Part shown: positions 16,456-24,884 of the stretch, in pieces | How the letters are laid out: each line of letters opens with the position of its first letter | How positions within the stretch are numbered: the first letter of the stretch is position 1 | Assembly: GCF_937921625.1 (NCBI RefSeq) | Contig: NZ_CAKZTI010000056.1 | Span: 1 to 33,726 of the forward strand | Reading direction: 5' to 3' | DNA from: an uncultured Campylobacter sp. | Lineage (GTDB): Bacteria > Campylobacterota > Campylobacteria > Campylobacterales > Campylobacteraceae | Length of the DNA: 33,726 bases | Notes under the pieces: generated by a model | Told to the model about the DNA's origin: nothing | The model's input: only the letters and a program-made list of their open reading frames with translations | The model's database searches: none | Made by a program: the position numbers and the translations under genes

Positions 16456-16920
16456 ATGAAAGAACTGAGTAAAAATCGCAAGGCATTTCACGATTTTACG
16501 ATACTTGAAAGCTTTGAGGCGGGCATCGTTCTAAAGGGCAGCGAGGTCAAAGCTTTGCGCGCGGGCAGGGGCAATCTCAAAGATAGTTTTTGTCGCGTGA
16601 TCCGCGGCGAGCTGTTTTTGCTAAATGCCCATATCAGCTATCTTGAAAGCACTAACGCGCATTTTCGTCCAGACGAAGGAGCCGCGCGAAAGCTTTTAAT
16701 GCACCGAAAACAGATCGACAAGCTTTTAGGCGCGGTTAGCAAAGAGGGCCTTACCATCGTGGTTTTGTCGCTGTATCTGAATGATAAAAACCGCGTAAAG
16801 GCGCGTATCGCTTTGGCTAGTGGCAAAAATCTGCACGACAAGCGTGAATCGCTAAAGCGCAAGGAAGCCGACCGCGAAGCGCAAAGCGCGATGAAGCGAT
16901 ACGACAAGCATTCATTTTAA
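16456..16920 (+). CDS. smpB: SsrA-binding protein (trans-translation)
   Basis: SmpB binds tmRNA and brings it to stalled ribosomes, so the unfinished peptide gets a degradation tag. The 154-residue length is standard. It starts KELSKNRKAFHDFTILESFEAGIVLKG, matching the family's NrkA.hdY.i.e.yeaGi.L.G, and continues SEVKALRAGRGNLKDSF. NAHISYLEST matches the usual nahIspY. The C-terminus is the basic tail that enters the mRNA channel (DKRESLKRKEADREAQSAMKRYDKHSF). AGAAGGA lies upstream. The tmRNA gene itself is not in this window. Confidence 0.97.
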   Translation: MKELSKNRKAFHDFTILESFEAGIVLKGSEVKALRAGRGNLKDSFCRVIRGELFLLNAHISYLESTNAHFRPDEGAARKLLMHRKQIDKLLGAVSKEGLTIVVLSLYLNDKNRVKARIALASGKNLHDKRESLKRKEADREAQSAMKRYDKHSF

Positions 16921-16937
16921 ATTCACAAAACTTTGGT

Positions 16938-16943
16938 TAAAAT
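16938..16943 (+). promoter_or_regulatory. candidate -10 box for the lipoprotein-clpS-clpA-aat operon
   Basis: TAAAAT in the context TTGGTTAAAATGCGGGC, 33 bases before the lipoprotein start. A short inverted repeat (GGG at 16946-16948, CCC at 16961-16963, around TTAAATTTAA) follows in the leader, and GAAGGA at 16964-16969 is the ribosome site. Confidence 0.45.
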
Positions 16944-16975
16944 GCGGGCTTAAATTTAAACCCGAAGGAAATGCA

Positions 16976-17674
16976 ATGAAGAAATTTTTACTATCATGTT
17001 TGGCGATTTTTGTTTTAAGTGGCTGCGGAGATGATTCGCAGAAAAAGACGGGCTCTGCGGGCGAGAATCCTGCCGCGAGCGAGAATAAGATGGCAAAAAA
17101 TTCCGCTCAAGATAAAAATGGCGAGCGTATTGGCGGAGAAAGTGGCGAGGAGGTAGCTTTTACGCCGTTTAAAACGGGCGAGCGCCTTACGCTTAAAAGC
17201 GTCGTAGGCGGCGAGGTAACGATCGAGCGGACAGAAAAGGGCTTTAAGCTCGCGGACAGCGATAAAATTTTAATGTTTGATATTTTCGGTACATACTGCC
17301 AGCCATGCCGCATCGAAGCGCCGTATCTGATGGACTTTCAGTTAAAAAATTCCGCGGATTTTCTAATGGTCGGCTTGATTTATTTTGAGGACATTACGGA
17401 CGCGCAAGTGATCGAAAATTTTACGAAAAAGTTTAATGCGTATTATTTCATCTCCAATTCAAAACAAAATGAGCGTATAGTGGGTCAAATTTTAAGCGAC
17501 ATCGGTTATCGTCACGCGCTTTCGATCCCTTTTAAAGTAGTGCTTAAAGACGGAAAATATCAAAAGCTTACCGACATTAATGAAGGCGATGAGCGGGGCA
17601 AGCCGTATTACTTAGGCATGGTCGATACCGATGTGATAAAAAGCGATATTGCCAGGATAAAAAATGGCAACTAA
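16976..17674 (+). CDS. thioredoxin-fold lipoprotein
   Basis: A 232-residue exported protein with a lipoprotein signal; lipobox LSGC places the lipidated cysteine at C17, so it is membrane-anchored and faces the periplasm. A polar linker rich in Ser, Asn, Lys and Glu runs to about residue 60. The thioredoxin-like domain follows, with active site C108-Q-P-C111 in FGTYCQPCRIEAPY. It resembles TlpA/ResA-like thiol-disulphide oxidoreductases, and a protein of this type sits at this place in C. jejuni. Likely roles are cytochrome c maturation or general periplasmic thiol reduction; the sequence does not decide. It overlaps clpS by 11 bases. Confidence 0.88.
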   Translation: MKKFLLSCLAIFVLSGCGDDSQKKTGSAGENPAASENKMAKNSAQDKNGERIGGESGEEVAFTPFKTGERLTLKSVVGGEVTIERTEKGFKLADSDKILMFDIFGTYCQPCRIEAPYLMDFQLKNSADFLMVGLIYFEDITDAQVIENFTKKFNAYYFISNSKQNERIVGQILSDIGYRHALSIPFKVVLKDGKYQKLTDINEGDERGKPYYLGMVDTDVIKSDIARIKNGN

Positions 17675-17969
17675 AACCGGCGTGCAGATTCGCACTCACG
17701 CCAAAACAAAATCTTTTGTGCCTCGTCCGTATAAAGTGATTTTACTCAACGACGACGTGACGACGATGGATTTCGTGGTTTATATTTTGATGGAGATTTT
17801 CGCTAAAAACTTTAACGACGCCGTAGATTTAATGATGAAAGTGCATAAGCAGGGCCGCGCGGTTTGCGGCGCGTATCCTAAAGAGATAGCCGAGTGCAAG
17901 CAACAAGCGGTTTTACAAGCGGCAAAGGCCGCAGGATTCCCTCTTAGATGCGAGATCGAAGAGGATTAA
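17664..17969 (+). CDS. clpS: ATP-dependent Clp protease adaptor ClpS
   Basis: ClpS recognises proteins with destabilising N-terminal residues and delivers them to ClpA. It is 101 residues. The core starts RPYKVILLNDDVTTMDFV, with the N-degron pocket built around NDD and the following segment. It continues HKQGRAVCGAYPKEIAE (compare HxxGxAvcGvyt.eiAE). The start ATG lies within the end of the lipoprotein gene, with AGGA upstream. clpA follows after 15 bases and aat after that. The whole N-degron route, tagging enzyme, adaptor and unfoldase, is therefore in one operon. Confidence 0.95.
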   Translation: MATKTGVQIRTHAKTKSFVPRPYKVILLNDDVTTMDFVVYILMEIFAKNFNDAVDLMMKVHKQGRAVCGAYPKEIAECKQQAVLQAAKAAGFPLRCEIEED

Positions 17970-17984
17970 ATTTAAAGGAAAGCA

Positions 17985-20366
17985 ATGATAGGATTTTTTT
18001 TAAACAAACATTTTGAACAAGCAATCAGCGTCGCAAACGACGGCGAGGACGAATATATCACCACTTCGCACGTAGTTTATGCGATTTTTAAATACAATAA
18101 GCCCTTTCACGGCCTCATCGCCAAAGAAATTCCGGATATTAACTACCTAAATATCTTGGATAATCTGGGCGGACTTTTGGATATGATGCCTAAATCAAGC
18201 GGCAAGGCCCCGGCGCAGACGATAGAATTTAAGCAGTTCTATACTGAATTAAATAACGCTAAAGAGCCTAAAAACGAGCTTGATTTTATGCTTAAAATTC
18301 TAAATGATAAGGAAAACGACTGCACTAAAATTTTAAATCACTACGGTATCAATGCCGCGATTTTTGAGCTCATTGTGCGAAAGTACAAATCTGCTTTCGA
18401 TCACCGCGATGAGGTCGTTTCTCGCGACGAAGCCGCAGCGATTAAGCTAAACTCATACGATATCGATGATATCACGCATGCGATGAATTACGACGAAAGC
18501 CGCAGGCAGTGGCAGAATACGGAATTTGAGCCTGCGTTTGAGGGCGAAAAGGACGCCATAAACGAGCGTGATATTAAAAAGGATTCGCCTAGCTCGCTTT
18601 ATACAGCAAACCTCAATAAAATCGCGCTTGAAGGTAAGATCGATCCACTCATCGGACGCGAAAAAGAGATCGAAAAGACGCTGCAAACCCTCTGTCGCCG
18701 CAAAAAAAACAATCCGATCTTAGTGGGCGAAGCGGGAGTTGGTAAAACCGCGATCATCGAGGGTATCGCGCTAAAAATCGTCCGCGGCGAAGTGCCAGAA
18801 AAGCTAAAAAACAAGGTGATTTACGCCCTTGATGCTGGCGCGCTAATCGCAGGAACTACGCTGCGCGGGGAGTTTGAAGAGAGGCTAAAGGATCTCATAG
18901 ACGAGTTTAGCGCCAATCAAAATGCGATTTTATTTATCGATGAAATTCACACGATCGTTGGCGCAGGTACGGGCAATCGCAACGAACTTGATATGTCAAA
19001 CATCCTAAAACCTTCGCTTGCAAGTGGCGAGCTATCGGTCATCGGCGCTACTACATACGGTGAGTATCGGTCGTTTTCGCAGGATAAAGCGCTTAGCCGC
19101 AGGTTTTGCAAAATCGACGTGAGCGAGCCTAGTATCGATGATAGCGTTGAAATTTTAAAAGGCGTAGCCAAAAAATATGAGGAATTTCACGGCGTGAAAT
19201 TTAGCGACGAAATTTTGCGTGATAGCGTAACGCTTGCTAAAAAATATCAAAACGATAAATTCCTTCCTGACAGCGCCATTGATCTCATCGACGAGGTGGG
19301 CGCGAGCTTTGCGTTTAAGCCACACGAAGCTCCGCTTGAAATCAGTAAGGATGATTTAGTAAATACACTTTCGATTAGCGCTAATATCGCAAATTTAAGC
19401 AGTAGCGTCGATAATAAACAGGTACTAAAAAATCTGGAAGCTAATATCAAGCGTGAAATTTTCGGTCAAGATGAAGCGGTTAGCAGTCTTTGTAAGGCGC
19501 TTCTACGCTCTTACGCCGGGCTTGGAGGTGCAAGCTCTCCAATCGGCGTATTTTTGTTCGCAGGTAGTAGCGGCGTGGGCAAAAGTGAGCTAGCCAAGGT
19601 CTTAGCCGCGCAGCTTGGAGTACATTTTGAGCGCTACGATATGAGTGAATATATGGAAGCTCACAGCGTCTCGAGGCTCATCGGAGCACCTCCCGGATAC
19701 GTGGGCTTTGAAAACGGTGGAATTTTAACGAATAACATCAAAAAGCACCCATATAGCGTCATTTTATTTGATGAGGTAGAAAAAGCTCATCCTAGCATGA
19801 CGAATATTTTTTTAGGAATTTTCGATAACGCAAGTCTTACCGATAACAACGGCGTTACGACCGATTTTAAAAATACGATCATAATAATGACGTCGAATTT
19901 AGGCACGAAAGAAGCGCCGCAAGTTGGATTTACAAAAGATGAGAGCTATAAAGTAGATAGCGCCATAAAAAGCTTTTTTGCGCCGGAATTTCGCAACCGC
20001 ATCGATAAAATCATAAATTTTAACCGCTTAAGCGGCGAAATTTTAGAAAAGATCGTGGATAAAACTATCGGCGAGCTAGAGTCACAGCTAAAAAACGTAA
20101 AGATTAGTCTAAACAAGGAAGCAAAAGATTTGATTATCTCGCGCGGCTATTCGGACGAGTTTGGCGCGCGAAATTTAAAGCGCGAAATCAGCTCGCAGAT
20201 AAGCGATCATATAAGCGGCGAGCTGCTTTTTGGTGCACTACAAGAGGGTGGCTTAGTTAGCGTGAGCGTAAAAGATGGCGAGCTAAGCTTTAGCTTTGCT
20301 TCTACGCCTTTGCCGCAGATAGAAAAAAAGCAACCCGCACTAGCTCAAAGCAGCGTCGTTAAATAA
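17985..20366 (+). CDS. clpA: ATP-dependent Clp protease ATP-binding subunit ClpA
   Basis: ClpA is a hexameric AAA+ unfoldase that feeds substrates to ClpP. It has 793 residues. The N-terminal Clp_N domain, which receives ClpS, covers about residues 1-150. AAA domain 1 has Walker A GEAGVGKT near residues 247-254 and Walker B ILFIDEIHTIVGAG. AAA domain 2 has Walker A GSSGVGKS near 527-534 and Walker B ILFDEVEKAHP. The C-terminal D2-small domain contains FGARNLKREI. There is no ClpB-type long middle domain, which supports ClpA. The stop codon shares its last base with the aat start (TAATG). clpP is not in the window. Confidence 0.96.
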   Translation: MIGFFLNKHFEQAISVANDGEDEYITTSHVVYAIFKYNKPFHGLIAKEIPDINYLNILDNLGGLLDMMPKSSGKAPAQTIEFKQFYTELNNAKEPKNELDFMLKILNDKENDCTKILNHYGINAAIFELIVRKYKSAFDHRDEVVSRDEAAAIKLNSYDIDDITHAMNYDESRRQWQNTEFEPAFEGEKDAINERDIKKDSPSSLYTANLNKIALEGKIDPLIGREKEIEKTLQTLCRRKKNNPILVGEAGVGKTAIIEGIALKIVRGEVPEKLKNKVIYALDAGALIAGTTLRGEFEERLKDLIDEFSANQNAILFIDEIHTIVGAGTGNRNELDMSNILKPSLASGELSVIGATTYGEYRSFSQDKALSRRFCKIDVSEPSIDDSVEILKGVAKKYEEFHGVKFSDEILRDSVTLAKKYQNDKFLPDSAIDLIDEVGASFAFKPHEAPLEISKDDLVNTLSISANIANLSSSVDNKQVLKNLEANIKREIFGQDEAVSSLCKALLRSYAGLGGASSPIGVFLFAGSSGVGKSELAKVLAAQLGVHFERYDMSEYMEAHSVSRLIGAPPGYVGFENGGILTNNIKKHPYSVILFDEVEKAHPSMTNIFLGIFDNASLTDNNGVTTDFKNTIIIMTSNLGTKEAPQVGFTKDESYKVDSAIKSFFAPEFRNRIDKIINFNRLSGEILEKIVDKTIGELESQLKNVKISLNKEAKDLIISRGYSDEFGARNLKREISSQISDHISGELLFGALQEGGLVSVSVKDGELSFSFASTPLPQIEKKQPALAQSSVVK

Positions 20367-21049
20367 TGGCTCAGTTTTACGATTTTCCAGATCCTATGGA
20401 TGCGCCCGATTTTGCGCCGCTTGCAAGTGGCGGCGATCTGAGCGAGGATTGCTTGCTTAGCGCTTATAGCGCAGGGATATTTCCGTGGTTTAACGAGGAT
20501 GAGCCGATTTTATGGTGGTCGCCCGATCCGCGCGCAGTGCTTGATCCACGCGAAGTGCGTGTGCAAAAGTCCATTAAGCCCTATCTTAAGCGATATGACG
20601 TTAAATTTGACGCGAATTTTAAGGGCTTCATCGAGCGCTGCAAAGACGTACGAAAAAAAGAGAGCGACGGCACGTGGATCAGCGAGCAGATCGTGCAGGC
20701 TTACTCGCGTTTGGCAGCAGACGGCTACGCTCACAGCGTCGAGGCATACGAAGATGGCGAGCTCGTAGGTGGGCTATACGGGCTAATTTTTGGGCGGGTG
20801 TTTTGCGGCGAGAGTATGCTGAGCCTAAAGAGCAACGCTTCGAAAGTCGCGCTGATTAGGCTTTGTGAGGTGCTTGCAAATTTCGGCTTTCTAATCGATT
20901 GTCAGATTATGAACGAGCATCTGAAATTTATGGGTGCTAAAGAGATGCCGCGAGCGGAATTCCTCGCTCTATTTGCTGAGCTTAGTGCGCAAGATAGCGG
21001 CTTTGAGCGCTTTGCGGATCTTAAAGTTCCGCGCGGAGCGCAGCATTGA
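20366..21049 (+). CDS. aat: leucyl/phenylalanyl-tRNA-protein transferase
   Basis: Aat adds Leu or Phe from aminoacyl-tRNA to N-terminal Arg or Lys of proteins, creating N-degrons for ClpS-ClpA. The protein is 227 residues. Signatures are GGDLSEDCLLSAYSAGIFPWFNEDEPILWWSPDPR, HSVEAYEDGELVGGLYGLIFGRVFCGESMLS and the DCQIMNEHLKFMGAKEMPRAEF C-terminal region, all very close to the family. It shares one base with the end of clpA, so translation is coupled. It probably ends the operon, though ftsI follows after 62 bases. Confidence 0.96.
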   Translation: MAQFYDFPDPMDAPDFAPLASGGDLSEDCLLSAYSAGIFPWFNEDEPILWWSPDPRAVLDPREVRVQKSIKPYLKRYDVKFDANFKGFIERCKDVRKKESDGTWISEQIVQAYSRLAADGYAHSVEAYEDGELVGGLYGLIFGRVFCGESMLSLKSNASKVALIRLCEVLANFGFLIDCQIMNEHLKFMGAKEMPRAEFLALFAELSAQDSGFERFADLKVPRGAQH

Positions 21050-21111
21050 GTCAAAGCTTGAGATGCAGCAGCGTAAAAAATGCGCGGAATTTAGAATTTT
21101 AAAGAAATAAG

Positions 21112-22932
21112 ATGTGGCAAAGAGATAAAAGCTCCTCGGTCGGTATGATTATTGTGATGTTTATATTCGTGCCGGCGGCGCTTTTTGTATTTTTGGCGAT
21201 TTTATATTTTTGGGGCAGCACTGAGCGCAAGCTACCGCGCCTGGATGTCAATGAAACCAACAGCGCGATCCGCGGCGCGATAATCGCAAAAGATAATTAT
21301 GTCGCGGCAAATTCCGTCAAACTCTACAAAGTTAGCGTCGATGCGCGCAGCATCGATAAAAACAAGCTTGATCTTTTCGTACGGTTATACTGCATCTACA
21401 CGGGCGATAGCGAAAAGCGTGTCAAAAGCGCGATCGAGGGCTCTGGCGGTACGACCGTGCTGTCGTATAAGATCGATGCCAAAACCGCCGTGCATCTAAA
21501 AGAGCTTGCGTATAAGCTAAATTTAAAAAAGGTCTTTGTCAGCTTCATAGGCGCAAACGGCAGGTTAAATCCGCCTATCCGCATGAGCGTGACCGAAAGC
21601 GGCGAGAAGCGCAGTTACAATGTCGGCGATTCGCTCACTCCGTTAATCGGCTATATCAATAAAAAAGAGGTTGATGGCATTACAAAGGTTAGTGGTATCA
21701 AAGGGATCGAGAAGTACTATGAGTATTATCTAGCGCCGGTTAGAGATGAGTTTATCGTGGGCCCGCGCGATATCGGCGGCAACATCATCCTAGAGCGTAG
21801 CAGCAAAAAAACGGGCAGGATCGACGGCTACAACGTCCGTCTAAGCGTGCCACTAACGCTGCAAAGAAAGATAGAGCGCCTAAGCGATGAGGGCGCGGAT
21901 AATTACGATGCGCGAGAAATCGTGGTGGGCATTATGAACTCTAAAACGGGCAAAATTTTATCTCTTGCGACCAATGCCCGCTATGACCCCTCAAACATCA
22001 CAAAAAACGATCTTAAGAATTTAAATTTTACCGCGAGCGAATACGCATACGAGGTGGGCTCGATTATGAAGCCGATAATTTTCGCAATCGCCTACGACGC
22101 CAAAGCCGTCAAACCGGGCGAGATCATCAATACCTATAACGGCAGCTATAAGCTTGGTACTCGCACGATTCGCGACACGCATCCTGCAAAGCAGATGAGC
22201 GGCGAGGAGATCATCATCCACAGCTCAAATATCGGAATGATTAAAATTTCAGAGCGGCTGGAGGGGCAGGCTATTTATGATGGGCTGATGAACTTCGGTA
22301 TGTCGCAAAAAACGGGTATCGATCTGCCGTATGAGCAAAGCGGAAATATCCCAAGCATCAAAAGCCTGAATAATAAAATTTACAAAGCTACGATCAGCTA
22401 CGGCTACGGCGCGCAGATGACCTTCCTTCAGATGCTCAATGCCTATACCGTCTTTAACAACGGCGGCGTCATGATTAGCCCGCGCCTAGTCGAAAATCTC
22501 GAAAATAATGGCAAAACTTACATCGTCAACGAAAGCGAAACCCGCCAGGTAATCTCTAAACCTACCGCTGACGTAATAAAAGGAATTTTAATCAAAACGG
22601 TTGAGAGCGGCACGGGGCGCAAAGGGCGGGTAGCGGGGCTGCAAATCGGCGGCAAGACGGGCACTGCGCGTATCGCTAAGGGGGGCGGCTATTCGAGCGC
22701 CTATAATAGCTCGTTTTTCGGCTTTGCCAACGACGCGGACACCAGCTACACGATCGGCGTTTTGGTGCGTGAGCCTAAAAGGGGCAGCTACTACGCCGCT
22801 CAAAATGCGCTGCCGATCTTTAAGCGAGCGGTAGGAATTTTGATTGAGGAGGGCTATCTAAAGCCCGCAGCCGACGCAAACGCCACGCAAAAGGTCGAGA
22901 TCAAGGATGAGGCAGTTGAAATTAAAGATTAA
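21112..22932 (+). CDS. ftsI: class B penicillin-binding protein, septal transpeptidase (FtsI/PBP3 type)
   Basis: A membrane-anchored D,D-transpeptidase that cross-links septal peptidoglycan. The protein is 606 residues. One transmembrane helix lies at about residues 12-34, with a short cytoplasmic start. The pedestal domain runs to about residue 250. The transpeptidase domain has all three active-site motifs: S317-I-M-K320, S371-S-N373 and K515-T-G517. A tail of about 30 charged residues ends the protein. In C. jejuni, as recalled, the equivalent gene (pbpB) borders flagellar rod genes, which are absent here. The ribosome site is weak (AAAGAAATAAG). It could be translated from the upstream aat transcript. 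Confidence 0.9.
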   Translation: MWQRDKSSSVGMIIVMFIFVPAALFVFLAILYFWGSTERKLPRLDVNETNSAIRGAIIAKDNYVAANSVKLYKVSVDARSIDKNKLDLFVRLYCIYTGDSEKRVKSAIEGSGGTTVLSYKIDAKTAVHLKELAYKLNLKKVFVSFIGANGRLNPPIRMSVTESGEKRSYNVGDSLTPLIGYINKKEVDGITKVSGIKGIEKYYEYYLAPVRDEFIVGPRDIGGNIILERSSKKTGRIDGYNVRLSVPLTLQRKIERLSDEGADNYDAREIVVGIMNSKTGKILSLATNARYDPSNITKNDLKNLNFTASEYAYEVGSIMKPIIFAIAYDAKAVKPGEIINTYNGSYKLGTRTIRDTHPAKQMSGEEIIIHSSNIGMIKISERLEGQAIYDGLMNFGMSQKTGIDLPYEQSGNIPSIKSLNNKIYKATISYGYGAQMTFLQMLNAYTVFNNGGVMISPRLVENLENNGKTYIVNESETRQVISKPTADVIKGILIKTVESGTGRKGRVAGLQIGGKTGTARIAKGGGYSSAYNSSFFGFANDADTSYTIGVLVREPKRGSYYAAQNALPIFKRAVGILIEEGYLKPAADANATQKVEIKDEAVEIKD

Positions 22933-23304
22933 ATTTGCTAAATTTCGCGAGGTTTTTTGAAATTTTGCGACTTGCGGCGACGAAAATTCGTGGAATCCGG
23001 CGCGGCTTTTTTGAATTTATCGGCGTTTAAATTTTACGGCGCGGAATTTTGGCGGCATAGAATTTCGCGGCGTAAAATTTTAACGGAACGAAGATGGAAT
23101 TTTATCGCGATGCGGAATTCTACGTGGCGTAAAATTCCGTATCAAGGCAAAATTTTAAATTTGCCGCCGTGCAAGCAGCGCAAGTAAAATAGCGAGTGAG
23201 CTTAGCTGTTTAAATTTAAAGACGCGGCGCTATTAAATTCGCGTCGTATGCCCGTGCAGCTGCGGAATTAACGATAAAATTTAACGCAAAGAAAAGAGGA
23301 GAAT
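22933..23304. repeat. intergenic region with GGCG-AATTTT short repeats
   Basis: A gap of 372 bases between ftsI and the sugar dehydrogenase with no credible gene. From about 23021 to 23145 it has repeated units of 16-22 bases, each a GGCG or GCGG block followed by an (A)AATTT(T) block, such as ggcgtttaaattttac, ggcgtaaaattttaac and ggcgtaaaattccg. The right end carries AGAGGAG, the ribosome site of the next gene. Confidence 0.55.
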
Positions 23305-24561
23305 ATGAAAGCAAATGAGGGAAAAATGAAAATAGCGATAATCGGGCTTGGCTACGTTGGGCTTCCTTTGGCGGCGGCGTTTGCGGCGAAACACGAGGTC
23401 GTAGGCTTTGACGTCTCGCAAGAGCGCATAGATGAGCTGCGCGGCGGGCACGATCGCACGCTGGAGCTTAGCCAGGAGGAGCTTGCCGCAGCGATTCAAA
23501 ACGGGCTTAAATTTAGCGCGAAGCTAGATGATATGAGGCAGAGTAATTTTTACATCGTGTGCGTGCCGACGCCCGTAGATAGGCTAAATCGCCCAGATCT
23601 TACGCCACTACTCAAGGCCAGCGAAAGCGTCGGAGCCGTGCTTAAAAAGGGCGACATCGTCGTGTATGAAAGCACCGTCTATCCGGGCGCTACGGAGGAG
23701 GACTGCGTGCCGGTGTTGCAGCGCGTAAGCGGGCTAAAATTTAACCGCGATTTTTTCTGCGGATATTCGCCCGAGCGGATCAATCCGGGCGATAAAATTC
23801 ATACCGTCACGAAGATCAAAAAGATCGTCTCGGCAAGCACTGCGGAGGCTTTGGACGTCGTAGATAGCGTCTATCTTAGCATACTTCAAAACGGCACCTT
23901 TCGCGCTAGCAGCATCAAAGTCGCCGAGGCCGCAAAGGTGATCGAAAACACCCAGCGCGACATCAACATCGGCTTTATCAACGAGCTTGCGATCCTGTTC
24001 GGTAAGCTCGGTATCAACACGAACGACGTCATCGATGCGGCGGCTACGAAGTGGAATTTCTTAAGCTTCCGTCCGGGGCTCGTAGGCGGACACTGCATCG
24101 GCATCGATCCATATTATCTGGCGCAGAAGGCGACCGAGGTGGGCTATCACCCAGAAATCATCCTCTCAAGCCGCCGCATTAACGATAATATGGGAAGCTA
24201 CGTCGCTACGGAGGTCGTTAAGATGATGATAAAATACGACGAAAAGGTAAAGGGAGCAAAGGTCTTGATCTTGGGACTTACGTTTAAAGAAAACTGCCCC
24301 GACACCCGCAATACGCGCGTCGTGGATATGATAAACGAGCTTAAAAATTTCGGCTGCGAAGTAAGCGTCTATGATCCTTGGGCGAGCGCCGCCGACGCTA
24401 AGAGGTACTACGACATCGATCTGCTGCAAAAGCCCGACTTGCACAAATTTGACTGCGTCGTAATCGCCGTAGCGCATAAGCAGTTTTTTGAGCTTGATTA
24501 CGCGGGCTCTTTGGTTTACGACGTGAAAAATGTCTATAAAGGCGCACAAGGAAAGCTCTGA
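23305..24561 (+). CDS. UDP-sugar 6-dehydrogenase (TviB/WbpA-like)
   Basis: An NAD-dependent enzyme that oxidises the 6-hydroxyl of a UDP-hexose to a uronic acid, 418 residues. The Rossmann motif is GLGYVGLP (residues 14-21). YESTVYPGATEE and GYSPERINPGD match the UDP-GlcNAc/GalNAc dehydrogenase group (TviB, WbpA, WbpO) better than UDP-glucose dehydrogenase. The catalytic cysteine is C264 in GGHCIGIDPYYL. The product would feed a capsule or lipopolysaccharide, but no glycosyltransferase or epimerase is beside it. Either the ATG at 23305 (AGAGGAG upstream) or that at 23326 (GAGGG upstream) could be used. The exact substrate cannot be read from sequence. Confidence 0.88.
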   Translation: MKANEGKMKIAIIGLGYVGLPLAAAFAAKHEVVGFDVSQERIDELRGGHDRTLELSQEELAAAIQNGLKFSAKLDDMRQSNFYIVCVPTPVDRLNRPDLTPLLKASESVGAVLKKGDIVVYESTVYPGATEEDCVPVLQRVSGLKFNRDFFCGYSPERINPGDKIHTVTKIKKIVSASTAEALDVVDSVYLSILQNGTFRASSIKVAEAAKVIENTQRDINIGFINELAILFGKLGINTNDVIDAAATKWNFLSFRPGLVGGHCIGIDPYYLAQKATEVGYHPEIILSSRRINDNMGSYVATEVVKMMIKYDEKVKGAKVLILGLTFKENCPDTRNTRVVDMINELKNFGCEVSVYDPWASAADAKRYYDIDLLQKPDLHKFDCVVIAVAHKQFFELDYAGSLVYDVKNVYKGAQGKL

Positions 24562-24617
24562 GATTTGCTTGGGGTTTAAATTTAGACTTCTAAATAGGCG
24601 GTTTAGCGGGGATAAGG

Positions 24618-24746
24618 ATGAACGAGGCAAGGCTCGAAGAGCTAAAGAAAATTCTAAACGAACGACGTCAAAATTTAGAGCGAGGCTCACAGGAAAATTC
24701 TGACGCTCAAAATTCCAATGCCTTAATTTTAATAAAGGAGATATAG
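24618..24746 (+). CDS. small hypothetical protein
   Basis: A 42-residue frame starting MNEARLEELKKILNERR and ending ALILIKEI. The first half should form a charged helix. The ribosome site is weak (GATAAGG just before the ATG). The stop TAG touches the ATG of the next (broken) gene, whose AAAGGAG lies inside this frame, so translation could be coupled. It has no recognised family. It may be a genuine small partner of the following gene or a remnant. Confidence 0.35.
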   Translation: MNEARLEELKKILNERRQNLERGSQENSDAQNSNALILIKEI

Positions 24747-24884
24747 ATGAGTAGAGGAAGTGTTGATAAAAGGTGTACTTATTACAGGTGGTTTTAAATC
24801 GCTACAAGAATATTCTGATTTGCCAAAAGCTACTAAAGGAATACAATAAAAAACCCGCTTTACTACGTAGATTATTGGTATGAT
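24747..24884 (+). pseudogene. frameshifted 5' part of the following membrane-protein gene
   Basis: A well-placed start (AAAGGAG, then ATG at 24747) gives MSRGSVDK and then stops after 16 residues. Reading one fewer A in the run at 24768-24771 opens a frame continuing GVLITGGFKSLQEYSDLPK to KGIQ. One more A at 24845-24846 then returns to the frame IKNPLYYVDYWYD, which runs directly into the downstream membrane protein. So an intact gene of about 222 codons (24747-25415) appears to carry two compensating single-base indels in A runs. They could be real decay, slipped-strand variation or sequencing error. Confidence 0.55.

Noticed and set aside
22957..23187. 76-codon frame after ftsI
   Set aside because: Its translation simply reads the GGCG-AATTTT repeats (recurring K-F, N-F and R-R-K pieces) and lacks a ribosome site.
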